Part shown: piece after piece, positions 25,015 to 35,574 of the stretch
Numbering within the stretch: position 1 is the stretch's first letter
How the letters are laid out: every line of letters begins with the position of its first letter
Origin: UBA8752 sp002336475
GTDB taxonomy: Bacteria > Bacteroidota > Bacteroidia > Flavobacteriales_D > Sanyastnellaceae
DNA length: 64,000 bases
Reading direction: 5' to 3'
Assembly: GCA_943846755.1 (NCBI GenBank)
Contig: OX044365.1
Coordinates: 2,170,001 to 2,234,000 of the forward strand
Notes under the pieces: model-generated
Seen by the model: the letters and a program-made list of their open reading frames with translations, nothing else
What the model was told of the DNA's origin: nothing
The model's database searches: none
Translations under genes and position numbers: made by a program

Positions 25015-26453
25015 CCTCTGGTGAATCTGTTCATCCAAGAGTAGAATGGGAAGAAAATAAGAGCGTGACTGATGGTCCCCCAAACGAGCTGACCGGTCAT
25101 GGTGATCATGTCTGCTTGAAATGTACCCCAGGGTTTGAGGCATATCCAAATGACCCCGAGTGCAATCAGTGGATTGAAATTGCGAAATCGATTGAGCAGA
25201 ACTGTGAAGAGTCCCCCTCCGAGAATGCCAAACAGAAACAACTGCAGGGCCATGCCCTGCGCTCCCCAGTCTATGTAGGCCTCACAATAATGTCCGAGGC
25301 TGAAGGAGCTCCCCCCGTATTCTCCAAAGTAGTAATCGGTGTATTTCTCGACTTTTTCTTTGTCATCTTTTACTCCTTTGCTGGAATTCAGAATCCTCGG
25401 TACTAGTGAATAGGTGAGGTTCTCCTTGAGTAATTTTCCATGTTCGTGGGGAATTTCAAGGGGCACTTTGGCCACGCTATTGGAGAAGTACTCGAGGTAG
25501 CCTACCCTGCGATATGTGGCATTCAGTTTGTCTTCACTGAACAGGTCTTTGGTCAATACAGCGTCGAGAGCCAATTCTTGAAATTTTCCCAAAGCATCGC
25601 TTTGCGAAACCACGATGCGTTGTGAAAATGCACCTCCGTTCAGAAACTGGCGGTAATCTCCTTTGACGTTTTGCCAGATAACAAGAACGAGTAAAATGGG
25701 AAGCAGTATAGGGGTAAGGCGCAGTAGTTCGCGCACATTAAACTGTCTGAGTCGCACAAGAGAGGTGATTGCAAGAATGGCGAGAGGATCTTGCCATGTT
25801 GAGAAAAAGCTGTAAAAGCTGGTTATCACCGTATACCCGAATATCAGCAGGACTGGCATCAGGTTTTGTCGATTGATCATAAACTTCAGAGCCAATACGA
25901 AAAGAACTACTAGTTGGATGTCTTTGGTGTAAACAGCAACCTGTTTCAAGCTGCTCCCATAAGGAATGAATTGATCAATGAGTCCTGCAGCAATGGATGC
26001 GACAATGTAGACGAGGATGAGCTGTTGTTGATTGATTCGCGAAGCAGCTTCTCTTAAGTATGCAAAGGAAAATGCCACTTTGTTTTTATTGGTCCTTGAC
26101 CATATAAATTTCACTCCCAAAGCGACACAAAGCAGGGAGAGCGAGCTCATCCAGAAGGTAGTGTTGCCTGTTTCAAAGAACAACGCATCCAGTGTTACTG
26201 AATTTTGTACGGCTTCAAATAGCGATGTATGGATCTCGAGAAAGGGTATGAGCATGAAATACAACATGATTCCAGGACTTTGTTGCCACCAGAACCAACG
26301 CAGTAGAATCAGGAATAGAGCACATGTCCAAACCGATTCGATAGGGCTGGATGATGCCAAGCCAAACAGAGCGATGATGAATACCGCACCGACTACACTC
26401 GAATGAGCTACTTTTTTGGGGATTATGAGTGTAGGGTTGGCCAAGGTTTTCAA
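25011..26453 (-). CDS. O-antigen/oligosaccharide polymerase-like membrane protein (Wzy-like)
   Basis: A 480-residue polytopic membrane protein with about 10-12 hydrophobic segments and a large loop of about 100 residues (QNVKGDYRQFLNGGAFSQR to DKEKVEKYTDYYFGEYGGS) between segments near the C-terminus. This is the usual shape of Wzy-type polymerases, which join repeat units in the periplasm. Sequence motifs are poor in this family, so the call rests on topology and on the gene's place among glycosyltransferases. The start appears to be a TTG at 26451-26453; no ATG is available near it. It begins 8 bp after the preceding GT4 stop. Confidence 0.68.
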   Translation of the reverse strand: MKTLANPTLIIPKKVAHSSVVGAVFIIALFGLASSSPIESVWTCALFLILLRWFWWQQSPGIMLYFMLIPFLEIHTSLFEAVQNSVTLDALFFETGNTTFWMSSLSLLCVALGVKFIWSRTNKNKVAFSFAYLREAASRINQQQLILVYIVASIAAGLIDQFIPYGSSLKQVAVYTKDIQLVVLFVLALKFMINRQNLMPVLLIFGYTVITSFYSFFSTWQDPLAILAITSLVRLRQFNVRELLRLTPILLPILLVLVIWQNVKGDYRQFLNGGAFSQRIVVSQSDALGKFQELALDAVLTKDLFSEDKLNATYRRVGYLEYFSNSVAKVPLEIPHEHGKLLKENLTYSLVPRILNSSKGVKDDKEKVEKYTDYYFGEYGGSSFSLGHYCEAYIDWGAQGMALQLFLFGILGGGLFTVLLNRFRNFNPLIALGVIWICLKPWGTFQADMITMTGQLVWGTISHALIFFPFYSWMNRFTRG

Positions 26454-26460
26454 TTGTGAA

Positions 26461-27579
26461 TCAATGTGCTGGATTCATGAATTCATGATGAAGGGCATCC
26501 ACGAAGCGCTGCGGGTGAAAGTTCGCATGAATGTTGGACCAGTCGATGTTCTTCGTTTTTGTTTCCAACTGCGTTCTGATGGCGCTTGTCCAAGAAGCGG
26601 CGTCATTCCAATTCACGATGACACCATGGTCAGGGCATTCGAACATGTCCAGGCTGCATCCTGTTCGGTTGCTCACAATACACGGGGTTCCGCAAGCCAT
26701 GGCCTCATTGATGCATAACCCCCATGTCTCACTGCTGGACGCCAACGCAAGGAGGTCGATCAAGCGGTAAAATATTGGCATGCGACTTTGGTTCACGAAT
26801 CCGAGAAAGTGGACGCGAGGATTTCCGGTAAACCGGTCCTTAAATTCGGCTTCCAAGGGCCCAGTTCCTGCAATGACCACATGGTGTCTTGGTCCGCTGT
26901 CCAGAGTGCTCTTGATTATCATATCCACCTGCTTGATGGGTTCCACCTTTCCCGCGAAACCCACCACACGGGCATCGGGTGGGATAGAAAGCTCCTGACG
27001 CCAGGTTACGGCTTCATTGGAACGTTTGAGATGGTCAGAATTCCAGTAGTCTATGTCTACTGAGTGAGGTGCTCGGATCAGTCGACTCTCTTTGAGCCCG
27101 CTCCAACGGTAGTAGTCTTCATTTGCGGTGCCCACCGTAAAGGCTGCGTCTACGTGTCGATAGACCCAAGTGAGCATAGCTCTTTTTATCGCTTTTTTCC
27201 AGAAGGGCAAAGGATTCAACAAGTGGCTGTCGCCTCGAAACCAAATCGGAACACGCCCATGGAACTGCCGCATGGTGGCGAAGTGCCCGGGAAAGTTCCA
27301 TCCGTAGACAAGCAGGGCGTCGGGTTGGAAGGAACGGATGGCCGTTGCAAGTGCCTTTTGGCCCAGGCGGGTCGAGGCGTCGCAGGTGGAGTGGGGGTGG
27401 CCTTCCGAGACGGGGATGTCCCAGGTCACTTCGAGTTGGAAATCAGGGTCGTATTTGACCTGATTCCATGTCTTGCTGAAGAAGACGTGCACCTCGAGCC
27501 CATCCTCGTCATGAAGCATCCGGAACAACGGGGCGTTGTACTGAATCGGGTGGGTGCTGAGGATGGCGAGTCGGCGCAT
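26461..27579 (-). CDS. Glycosyltransferase family 4
   Basis: A 372-residue GT-B enzyme. The start RRLAILSTHPIQYNAPLFRML is a well-known pattern for this subgroup. The C-terminal domain has VVGFAGKVEPIKQVDMIIK and the nucleotide-sugar block SSSETWGLCINEAMACGTPCI. The ATG overlaps the stop of the previous gene (ATGA at 27577-27581), so I prefer it over a longer reading. It is part of the polysaccharide operon. Confidence 0.9.
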   Translation of the reverse strand: MRRLAILSTHPIQYNAPLFRMLHDEDGLEVHVFFSKTWNQVKYDPDFQLEVTWDIPVSEGHPHSTCDASTRLGQKALATAIRSFQPDALLVYGWNFPGHFATMRQFHGRVPIWFRGDSHLLNPLPFWKKAIKRAMLTWVYRHVDAAFTVGTANEDYYRWSGLKESRLIRAPHSVDIDYWNSDHLKRSNEAVTWRQELSIPPDARVVGFAGKVEPIKQVDMIIKSTLDSGPRHHVVIAGTGPLEAEFKDRFTGNPRVHFLGFVNQSRMPIFYRLIDLLALASSSETWGLCINEAMACGTPCIVSNRTGCSLDMFECPDHGVIVNWNDAASWTSAIRTQLETKTKNIDWSNIHANFHPQRFVDALHHEFMNPAH

Positions 27580-28832
27580 CAGAGACAAGATTTGAATGTG
27601 TTGACCAGTTGTGTGGCGGCAGAAGCTGCACTGTGCTTGGTCAGGGGGTCCAGATTGGGCGACCAATCGTCTTTGGAGTGCAAGAGTCTGTGAATGTTGG
27701 ATTGCAGTTGAGAGATTCTATCCTCCTCGTGTGCGCTCAGATAGGGGCTGAAATATTGGTCAGCCCCGCATTGTTCGAGGATGTCGCGCCCCTCGCTCTC
27801 CGGGTGGAAATATGCGAGAATGGGCTTTCCTGCGATGAGGAGCTGGAACACCTTGGATGCACTGTAGTGGGCGGCTGTGGACCCGACGACCATGGTGGCC
27901 CACGCCTGATTCAGAAAGGACAGTACGTGCAGGTAGGGAACGCGCTCCCGATATTCCTGCGCAATGTCCGTCAACCCCAATTCCTCGATAATGGATTGGA
28001 GGGAGGGCAACCGGGGATGACCGGTTCCGATGAACGCGAAGTGCAGATCGGAATCAAGATCGCTCGCATGCTGAACCTGTGCGAGGGCTTCGAGCAACTC
28101 GCGGAAAAGGGGAGCGCCCTGTTCCCAGTAGGTGCCGGCATAAAGGACGACCCGTTTACCTGAGGGCCAGGGCGGGCGGATGTCCGTTGGTGCGGCCTCA
28201 TGATCCCGGGGACTGAAGCCGAGTTGGACCTCGAGGTTGGGGAGGTTACCAACCCTTGGGTAGCGTGCCAAGGGTCCCGCCATGTAGTCCTGGTTGATGG
28301 CCGAGAGAAAGGCAGCATGGCGAAGGGCGCGTGGTTCTAGAATTTGAGCAAGGCGATTGGTCCATCGGCCCCGGTGGAACCAACCGTATTGTTCGGCCAC
28401 CTTATGCACCCATGGATCCTGATAGTCGACGGCATAGGGGATGCCGAATCGGCGATGCATCTCAGGCCCGAACAGACAGGGATACCAGGAGGGCAAGGAG
28501 AACCAGACAAAGTCAATGTTTCGCGAGTAGGCCAATTCAAACGCCTTGCGGCGCAATGCTGTCCAACCCCGCAGTCCAATGTCGCCCACAAGCCGCTTTC
28601 CGGCTATGGTAAACGGCTTTCGGGCGCGAACCTTGATGACCTCGATGTCAGGGGACACTAAGCATTCAGAACCTGGGGCAGGGGGCTCTTCGTAATCGTC
28701 TTCGTGCACGGTGAGCACAATCGGATGCCAACCGATTTCCGGCATCTCGTTCACCAGCAAGCGCACGCGATGGACACCCACCAGATTGGAGGGGGGCCAG
28801 TGCGGATAGATGACGAGCACGGTGCGGACCAT
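27579..28832 (-). CDS. Glycosyltransferase, GT4-like
   Basis: A 417-residue GT-B type protein. N-terminal block: VLVIYPHWPPSNLVGVHRVRLL; middle: YAVDYQDPWVHK, typical of GT4 proteins with a 'DxRDPW'-type loop; C-terminal domain: GKRVVLYAGTYWEQGAPLFREL. The late donor-binding block is weak (STAAHYSASKVFQLLIAGKPILAYF). Three bases separate it from the deacetylase stop upstream. It acts in the cytoplasm on a lipid-linked sugar intermediate, by family. Confidence 0.82.
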   Translation of the reverse strand: MVRTVLVIYPHWPPSNLVGVHRVRLLVNEMPEIGWHPIVLTVHEDDYEEPPAPGSECLVSPDIEVIKVRARKPFTIAGKRLVGDIGLRGWTALRRKAFELAYSRNIDFVWFSLPSWYPCLFGPEMHRRFGIPYAVDYQDPWVHKVAEQYGWFHRGRWTNRLAQILEPRALRHAAFLSAINQDYMAGPLARYPRVGNLPNLEVQLGFSPRDHEAAPTDIRPPWPSGKRVVLYAGTYWEQGAPLFRELLEALAQVQHASDLDSDLHFAFIGTGHPRLPSLQSIIEELGLTDIAQEYRERVPYLHVLSFLNQAWATMVVGSTAAHYSASKVFQLLIAGKPILAYFHPESEGRDILEQCGADQYFSPYLSAHEEDRISQLQSNIHRLLHSKDDWSPNLDPLTKHSAASAATQLVNTFKSCL

Positions 28833-28835
28833 TTT

Positions 28836-29570
28836 TCAATTTCGGGAAGAACCCGTGGATTTTTTTCGGTCCATCGCACTGCGATAGGCCTTGTACAGCA
28901 AGCCACATTTCAAACGAATAGACCCGGAGGTATCTCCATCGTGGACGATGAACCGCCTGAGACTGGCCGGATTTGAGTCCGGACTGAAGATGGCGAGCCC
29001 CGTCTTCCATCCGGTCTTGTGCAACAGTTCGGGGGCTCCATTTGGAACACTCCCGTATGGCCAGGCCATGGACTGGATGTCCGCGTGGAGCATGTCGTCG
29101 AGGATGGCCTTGGAGGTCTTCAATTCGCGTAGGACATGAGTTTCCTCAATTTCCCCGAGTCGAATGTGCTGGTGCGAATGGCCTCCCACCTCCATGCCTA
29201 TTGCTTTGAGTTCCCGAATGGCGGCAGAGTCCATCAACTGGACTTCTGCTCGCCCTTCGGCTACATCCCATGAGTTGGTTTGGCCAATGTGGTGGGTCGG
29301 GATGAAGAAGGAGGCGGTCATCCCGCGCTTCAGAAGTTCCGGAATGGCATAATCCCAAAGATGCTGAGCACCATCGTCAAAGGTCAGCACGACGTTCTTT
29401 CTGTCGGGCTTGGCCAATGCTGTGGCGAGGGACACCCCTTTCTTTCTCTGATACTCAATGTGATCGAGAAGCAGAGAGAAAGTCTCCCTCTCTATGCAAT
29501 AGGGGCTCAGGGAGGCCCAATCGGTGCGGTCCTCCACATGATGCAGCATGGCGATGGGGGGCACAATCAT
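28836..29570 (-). CDS. Polysaccharide deacetylase family protein
   Basis: A 244-residue NodB-fold protein. Motif 1 is VVLTFDDGAQHLWDYAIPEL near residue 65, with the catalytic and metal Asp pair; motif 2 is EVGGHSHQHIRL with the two metal His residues; later SMAWPYGSVPNG. No signal peptide is visible, so it may act in the cytoplasm on a sugar intermediate, or be exported another way. I chose the ATG at 29568-29570, which overlaps the previous stop (ATGA). Confidence 0.87.
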   Translation of the reverse strand: MIVPPIAMLHHVEDRTDWASLSPYCIERETFSLLLDHIEYQRKKGVSLATALAKPDRKNVVLTFDDGAQHLWDYAIPELLKRGMTASFFIPTHHIGQTNSWDVAEGRAEVQLMDSAAIRELKAIGMEVGGHSHQHIRLGEIEETHVLRELKTSKAILDDMLHADIQSMAWPYGSVPNGAPELLHKTGWKTGLAIFSPDSNPASLRRFIVHDGDTSGSIRLKCGLLYKAYRSAMDRKKSTGSSRN

Positions 29571-30769
29571 GGTACTTCGATCAGTGAATCCACCAGCTCG
29601 ATCAGCTTTTTGGACTCGGTTTCCCAATTCAGTTGGTTGGCAGCGAACTCCCACGCATTGCGACGTTTCAGTTCCAAATCGGTTCGGTTCGCATACAGAT
29701 GTCTGATCATTTGAGTGCTCAAATTGTCATCATTCAAGTCGATGAGATGTCCCGTTACGGGGTGCTTTTGATGAAAATCGATTTGACCGGGAGTTTTCGA
29801 GAAAAGTGTAAGGCAGCCGCAAAGTGGATAGAAGAAAACTTTGTTTGATCTCGCGATGAGGTTGTTGGCGGAAAATCCAGGCTCCAAGGCCAAACCGAGA
29901 TGGTGCTCAGAAACCGTCATTCCGAGTTGCAATTCCGAAGTGGTAGGGAGAAATTTAATTTCGTGATTGGGGTTTGAAACACACCTTCGCAAGGTTGACT
30001 TGATAGGCTCGGTGGCATTACCCACAATGGTGATGATCAAGTCTAAATCACTCAGTGGAATCAGTTGATTCAGAAATTCTACGAGGCCGCGATTGAGTCC
30101 AACGACTTGCGAAAACCAACAGATTTTAAGTGGGCCTGTTGGAAGCGCTTTGAATTCAGGTTGAAGGGCAAGGTCAAAGGCATTATTAATGGTCGTGCAA
30201 GGAACCTTTGGATAGAGCGCCCGATATGCCGCCTCGATCAAAGGGGAAGCCGCTGTCATGGACATAAGTCTGGGGATGCATACATCTTCAAGTCGATTGA
30301 CTTGTTCGGCTTCATCGGACTCCTCGAGGAATTCGCCTCGATGAAAATCTTCGGCGTCAAAAAGGACCTTGAGATTCAATTCTGATTGCAGGTGAGAAAG
30401 TACCGGAAGGGATCCTGGATTATGACCGATGGTCAAGTGGGGTTTGAACTCTATAACGGCGTTGACGTAATCTCTGATGGATGGGCAGAAAATGCCATTA
30501 AGGTTGTTCCGCCATTTGCTCCATTTGCGGATCAACCGGGTCTGTAAATACTGAATAGGTGATTTGATGGGATGTCCGCCGATTCGACGGTAAGCCCAAC
30601 GAGCGTTTTGAAAGATGGTCTCATCAGTTGTGTCAGCCCATTTTGCCGTAAACCCATACAGGACGAGGACGTCATGCCCCGCTGCAGACAAGGCATCGGC
30701 ATTCTTCCGCATTCGGGGATTCGTTCCCGGTTGCTTAGTAGTCACAATGGCGATGCGCTTTCCGGTCAT
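29567..30769 (-). CDS. Glycosyltransferase, GT4/GT-B type
   Basis: A 400-residue protein with the start KRIAIVTTKQPGTNPRMRK, the mid block VLFDAEDFHRGEF and a C-terminal donor domain (PLKICWFSQVVGLNRGLVEF, then FSANNLIARSNKVFFYPLCG). The pattern fits GT-B enzymes of surface polysaccharide clusters. It shares ATGA overlaps with both neighbours and therefore belongs to the same transcript. The sugar is unknown. Confidence 0.8.
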   Translation of the reverse strand: MTGKRIAIVTTKQPGTNPRMRKNADALSAAGHDVLVLYGFTAKWADTTDETIFQNARWAYRRIGGHPIKSPIQYLQTRLIRKWSKWRNNLNGIFCPSIRDYVNAVIEFKPHLTIGHNPGSLPVLSHLQSELNLKVLFDAEDFHRGEFLEESDEAEQVNRLEDVCIPRLMSMTAASPLIEAAYRALYPKVPCTTINNAFDLALQPEFKALPTGPLKICWFSQVVGLNRGLVEFLNQLIPLSDLDLIITIVGNATEPIKSTLRRCVSNPNHEIKFLPTTSELQLGMTVSEHHLGLALEPGFSANNLIARSNKVFFYPLCGCLTLFSKTPGQIDFHQKHPVTGHLIDLNDDNLSTQMIRHLYANRTDLELKRRNAWEFAANQLNWETESKKLIELVDSLIEVP

Positions 30770-31710
30770 GATGCAATCCGTTTGCGCAACATGCGGGTTC
30801 GGGTTAAAGCCTTCCAGCCTAAAAGGGTGACGAAGATTTGACTGGCTTTGCTGATTGCAAGTGGATTGGGCAAGTTTGGAGGTGGGAGCATGACAAGCTG
30901 CTTTTCAGCCTCCTGAATGAGGTCGGGACGGTGTGGATAGGTGGTAAAGATGAAAAGCTGCCAACGGTTGCTTGCCATTTGCCGCATGCGCTCCGAATCT
31001 TCGAGGCTCAGTGCGGTTTCCACCATCGACGCGGTGCTCCGGAAAAGAGAGTCGGCTTTTTCTGAGGTGAAGGAGGAGGTGGAGTGGGCGAGTCCCCTGC
31101 GGTAATAGACTTCCGTAGAGCTGGTGAAGTGCACCTTGGAGGCTTGGAGGATGACCCGAGCGAAATACTCGCCATCCTGGTTGACCAACAGGGATTCATC
31201 CCAGCCTGCAGTGGACTGGAAGAGGGACCGTTCTCCGAACCAAGCGGCAGGAATCATCATGCGGTCCTCAGCAAGCCATTCGGCAGTCCTGTGTTTAGGG
31301 GCGAGGGACCAATCGCGGCCGTCGTGGTATACGCCATCTGGAACGCTTTCCCGGAAGGGCCGCCATGGGCATCCGACAAGCGCGCCACCCTCTGCCAGCG
31401 ACAGAACGTGTTCCCACTTGTCTGCTGGAATGAGGTCATCTGCATCGAGCCACTGGACCCAGTTGCCGGAAGCCAACGTCAAGGCGTAGTTGCGGGCTCG
31501 ACAGGCGCCCTTGCCTTTATTCAGGATTACCTTGGATTGACAGGAGACATCTGTGAGGACAGCTTGCGCTAATTCGACAGTATGGTCCTGTGAGTGGTCG
31601 TCCACGACAATGATTTCATCTTCCGGTCCCAATCCTGATGCTGCGTTTCTCACCGTCTCCTCGAGGAAGTCGCTGGCATTGAATGCAGGGATGAGGACGG
31701 AGATGCGCAT
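30766..31710 (-). CDS. Glycosyltransferase family 2
   Basis: A 314-residue GT2 enzyme starting ISVLIPAFNASDFLEETVR, with EIIVVDDHSQD and the acidic block NWVQWLDADDLIP. A C-terminal hydrophobic stretch is absent, so it is probably peripheral. It begins 3 bp after the preceding stop and overlaps the next gene by 4 bp. Confidence 0.9.
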   Translation of the reverse strand: MRISVLIPAFNASDFLEETVRNAASGLGPEDEIIVVDDHSQDHTVELAQAVLTDVSCQSKVILNKGKGACRARNYALTLASGNWVQWLDADDLIPADKWEHVLSLAEGGALVGCPWRPFRESVPDGVYHDGRDWSLAPKHRTAEWLAEDRMMIPAAWFGERSLFQSTAGWDESLLVNQDGEYFARVILQASKVHFTSSTEVYYRRGLAHSTSSFTSEKADSLFRSTASMVETALSLEDSERMRQMASNRWQLFIFTTYPHRPDLIQEAEKQLVMLPPPNLPNPLAISKASQIFVTLLGWKALTRTRMLRKRIAS

Positions 31711-31713
31711 GGT

Positions 31714-32585
31714 TTACTTTTCCATGGAGGCATTCCAGGTTTCGCGGGGTGTCCATCCGATTTCGTCCATCATTTGGCGGCCTTTTTTCCAACCGTGATG
31801 GCGAATCGCTTTAAGGATGCTTCGTCCGGCGGTGCGCCGCACCTTTTGGACTTCCCGTTTCCGTTGGGTGTCATCAAGAGGGCATTCGGTGCGGTCCAAA
31901 TGCTTGAGACTGATGATGAGGTACCGGAAGGCCCAAATCGGGTCGGCGCGGTGGTGGCTCATTTCCTGATTGTCGTGCTTCCGATAGAAAGACAAGGCAT
32001 ATGGAATCGCGATGATAGGGTGACGTTGAGCAATCACATGCCACATTTCGAAGTCTCCCACCATCCTCTGACCTGAAATCCTCCGAGGGAGTCAAACACG
32101 TCTTTTCGCAGAATAGCACCGAGGGGGGATCGATTGAAGATGTTCATTCTGCCAGAGTAATGCGCATCAAAGGCATCTTGAGGAGCAAGGGACTTGGCTG
32201 TGTGAAAGGTGTCATCGGCATAGTCTATCAGCCCCAGAGCACATTCGGGATGGGTTTCCATGGCGTCGACCATGATGTCTAGCATCCATCGACCAAGCAT
32301 GTCGTCAGCGTCAAGGTACTTGATGTATTTACCTGTTGCGAGTGACGCAGCTTTGTTTCGATTTGGGTAATCGCCGAGGTTTTTCTCGTTGCGGTGCAGT
32401 TGAATCCGCTCGTCTTGTTCGGCCAGCCTTTGGGCTATTTCAATCGAAGCGTCAGTCGACCCGTCATCCACCAGAATGTGCTCATAGTCTTGAAAATGAG
32501 ATTTCTGGACACTGCGGATGCAGTCTTCAAGAAAGGCTTCTCGATTATAAATGGTGGTGAGGATGCTAACCTTGGGTGCACTCAT
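31714..32585 (-). CDS. Glycosyltransferase family 2, one frameshift
   Basis: The N-terminal part reads KVSILTTIYNREAFLEDCIRS, HILVDDGSTDASIEIAQ and KYIKYLDADDMLG. Near 32060 the frame breaks just after SLGGFQVRG, and the other frame continues at once with MVGDFEMWHVIAQRHPI, the usual GT2 C-terminal block, to the stop at 31714. Total about 290 residues. A single base is missing or extra. The start overlaps the stop of the upstream gene (ATGA). Confidence 0.87.
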
Positions 32586-33547
32586 CTTTTGCCAGGGATT
32601 GGGGGTTTTCCGCAGAGTTGGCTGTGGAATTCATCCAAGTGATGGTTCCCTTGGTTGAGTGAATCGAGAAAGGCCTTGATTCCGTTTTCCAGTGCTTGAT
32701 TCCGTTCTTTTTGGTAGCGCAACCAATTGTTTGCGACGGTTAAGCTGAGGCCGGATTTAACGAACGTCCATTTGAATCGGTAGAGCCAACTTTTAATAGT
32801 TCGAGGCGCTTTCCATGGCTGGGGAACTGTCCCAAACGTGCGGTAGTTGAAATACAGGCCTGTGATGGTTCGGCGGTACATGAAGTCCGCGTCCTCGTAG
32901 TGGTAATGGTATACCCGGGCGGCGGTGTTGTAGGACACGCATGGCCGTTCCGCATCGCTTCGTCGAGCCAAATCTTGTCCTCTGAGTAGCTCGTCTCTCT
33001 GAACGGTTGGTCGAGGAGCGCTTGGCGACGATACATGGCGATGACGTCGTCCCATCCACCGTCTGCTTTCTTTTCTTCTGGGCTCAGTTGATCCCAGGCT
33101 CCGTCCTTGTGCTGGACCCGTCGCAGGGTGGGGGTGCCGGAAGGCCGGAACCACTGCATCGGGTTGTTCTCCGGGCAGGTGGTCGACGACCTGTTGGCCG
33201 CAGACGGCCATGACCTCGTCGTCGACGAAGCCCTTTCAGCATTTCCTCGAGCCAGAAGTCGTTGTAGGCGTATGCGTCGCCTACGGTGAGCTGGCAGAAT
33301 TCACCAGTGGCCCGTTCGACGCCGAGGTTGCGGGTCAAGCCATGGTTGAAGGTGGAGCCGTCGATTTCGACGACGTCCACTTCGGGGAACTCCGCGAGAA
33401 TCTCGAGGGTGCCGTCCGTCGAGCCGCTGTCGATGACGATGATTTCTTGGACGGGGACGGTCTGCTTGAGGATGCCCTCAATGCACTGCCGGATGCGCTT
33501 GGCCTCGTTCCGAACGGGATGATGACGGAAACGGTGGGAAAGCCCAT
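32582..33547 (-). CDS. Glycosyltransferase family 2, several frameshifts
   Basis: The start MGFPTVSVIIPF changes frame at about 33512 to RNEAKRIRQCIEGILKQT and IIVIDSGSTDGTLEILAEF, then VEIDGSTFNHGLTRNLG and FCQLTVGDAYAYNDFWLEEM. This is the GT2 fold with its usual acidic block modified to VGDAYA. Further breaks near 33220, 33165 and 32935 separate a middle piece (SPEEKKADGGWDDVIAMYRR) and a C-terminal piece ending at 32582. The Asp/Glu motifs are kept. The ATG overlaps the stop of the epimerase by one base. Confidence 0.8.
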
Positions 33548-34556
33548 CAGACGAGTTTTTGCCAAGCGGGTGGCATGTTTTTGGGCACTTCGATGTGGCC
33601 GAATTTCTTTCCTTGCCGCGGTCCTTTGGCTTTGGCGTCGGCTACCATGCGGCTGGATGCCTTCGCGAAGTGCGATGTTTTGGATCAGGTCGCCGAATGT
33701 GCGAATGCACCTTGTCGTGGCTTGGAATAAGCGTGCACAACTTCATTCCGAGCATCGAGGAATTTCAGTTTCTCTGCGGCGTCGAATTCTTCGCAAACGA
33801 TGGTGGCCAGTTCCTTGACGGTGTAAGGGGTGTCTGCCCCGATGTTAAAGATCTCGTTGTAGGCTTCGGGTCGGTCGATGGCCTTGGCGATGATGGGTGC
33901 GACGTCGTCGATGTGGCTGAAGGCCCGGGTCTGCATACCATCGCCAAAGATGGTCAGCTCCTTGCCTTGCATGATCTGGTTCATGAAAATGCCGACAACA
34001 TTGCGATAAGGGTCACCGATATTTTGCCGCTCGCCGTAGACATTGTGTGGGCGGAAAATCATGTAGTCGAGTCCAAACATCTCGTGGGCACTCTTCAGGT
34101 CGAGCTCCACGGCCAGTTTGGAGACGCCATAAGGGTCTTCCGGCATGGGGTCGTGTCCTCCCTCATGGGAGTTGGTTGGCGCCATATACCGCGATGCTGG
34201 ACGTGAAGACAAAGCACTTCACTGTGCCGGCATTGACCGAGGCATTGATGAGGTTGATGCTTCCGATGAGGTTGTTCTGGTAATTAAACCGTCGGATGAA
34301 GTGGCTCAAACCTTCAGCAGCATAGGCAGCGAGGTGAAAGACGTATTCAAATTGATGTTCTTCGAACAGTCTGATTGACCAATTCCACATCGTTGATGCT
34401 GCCCTCTACGAACGTGGCGTCGGATGCACATTGTCGGCAAAGCCGCCAGAAAGATCATCAAGAGCGATGACGTTATAGCCGGCGCGATACGAGATGGTCT
34501 GCTACGTGAGAGCCAACAAAACCGGCAGCACCGGTGACAAGAACTTTGGATTTCAT
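33547..34556 (-). CDS. NAD-dependent sugar epimerase/dehydratase (SDR), frameshifted
   Basis: An extended SDR enzyme of about 330 residues. From the ATG at 34554-34556 it reads KSKVLVTGAAGFVGSH (NAD-binding GxxGxxG), then changes frame several times. The second frame has EYVFHLAAYAAEGLSHFIRR, and the third has EDPYGVSKLAVELDLKSA (the YxxxK catalytic pair) and DYMIFRPHNVYGERQNIGD. Near 33690 it changes again to RMVADAKAKGPRQGKKFGH, ending at 33547. It makes a nucleotide-sugar precursor, probably of the UDP-glucose or GDP-mannose 4-epimerase or dehydratase kind; the exact reaction is not clear. Confidence 0.82.
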
Positions 34557-34660
34557 TTTGTTTTAGTGGGTCCAGCTATGTCTTCCCAATTTACGACCAC
34601 TGGGGGGGAAGCATTTGCTCCAATGTCTTTGGATTTGCCGGCGCAATTGTGGAATTCGAT

Positions 34661-35574
34661 CTAGCTTCCAACGCCGGTATACCGCAGAATTCGTGTGGCG
34701 AGCGCAAACTCCTCTTTGGACAGTTTGTGGTGTTTCTGGGCGAGCATGGCGTTCATCCCGGCAAACAGTCCGAGGTTGGCACCATTCTTAACGGCGCTGA
34801 GGGTCATGGTCGCCATGGCTTTTCGCTCCGACTCCGATGCCCCCATGTTGTTGCACCGCTGTCCATGCATTCTTCGATGACGAGCAACCGGCTTTCGAGC
34901 TTCTCCTTAGAATGAAATCCCACTCGACTCAAACTATCGTGCGACACACGGTGGAATAAGTCAGGTATACATCCTTTCGCTTCGATAAATCTTGCGCCTT
35001 TCCAGTGAGCTCGCGCATGGAGATCTATGTCTTGCCAAACGTGGAGGTTTGGTCTCCACCCCCCGTACTTCTTCCATGCTGATTGATGCCAAAATGGGCC
35101 TGTAGACTGGCATGGGGGAACACCTAGTAGGACACTTTCCAACCACGGCATTGGGTAATCTTTGTCGTCCCATAGTACCCCTTGATATGGGGATTTATCA
35201 AAGATTACCGAAGGGAAAAAATGTACTAGGTCGAAGGATTTATCTTTTGTATAATCAAGGCGTTGGCGAAGACAATTCGGGTCGAGAAGGTCGTCGGAAT
35301 CTAGGAAAATGAGCCAGTCAGATGAGGACTCTCTGGCTCCAATGTTGCGGCATGTATTGGCGCCTTTAGGCTGTTCCTCTCTCTGGAAGCTTTTTATGCG
35401 GTCATCCTCTGCTTGTAAGGAAAGTGCCAACTCCCAAGTGCCATCGGAACTGCCATCGTCTACGATGACCCATTCCCAATTCTTGTGTGTTTGGTTAAGC
35501 ACGCTTTGTGCCGTTTCATGAAGCGTGTGAGCTCGGTTGAAGCAAGGCGTGATGATGGCCACCTTGTCTTTCAT
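34661..35574 (-). CDS. Glycosyltransferase family 2, one frameshift
   Basis: The first 240 codons read KVAIITPCFNRAHTLHETAQ, WVIVDDGSSDGTW and DWLIFLDSDDLLD, a standard GT2. At about 34855 the frame changes, and NMGASESERKAMATMTLSAV to RILRYTGVGS finishes the protein at 34661. The start overlaps the previous stop (ATGA). About 100 bp of apparent non-coding sequence separate it from the epimerase gene downstream. Confidence 0.85.
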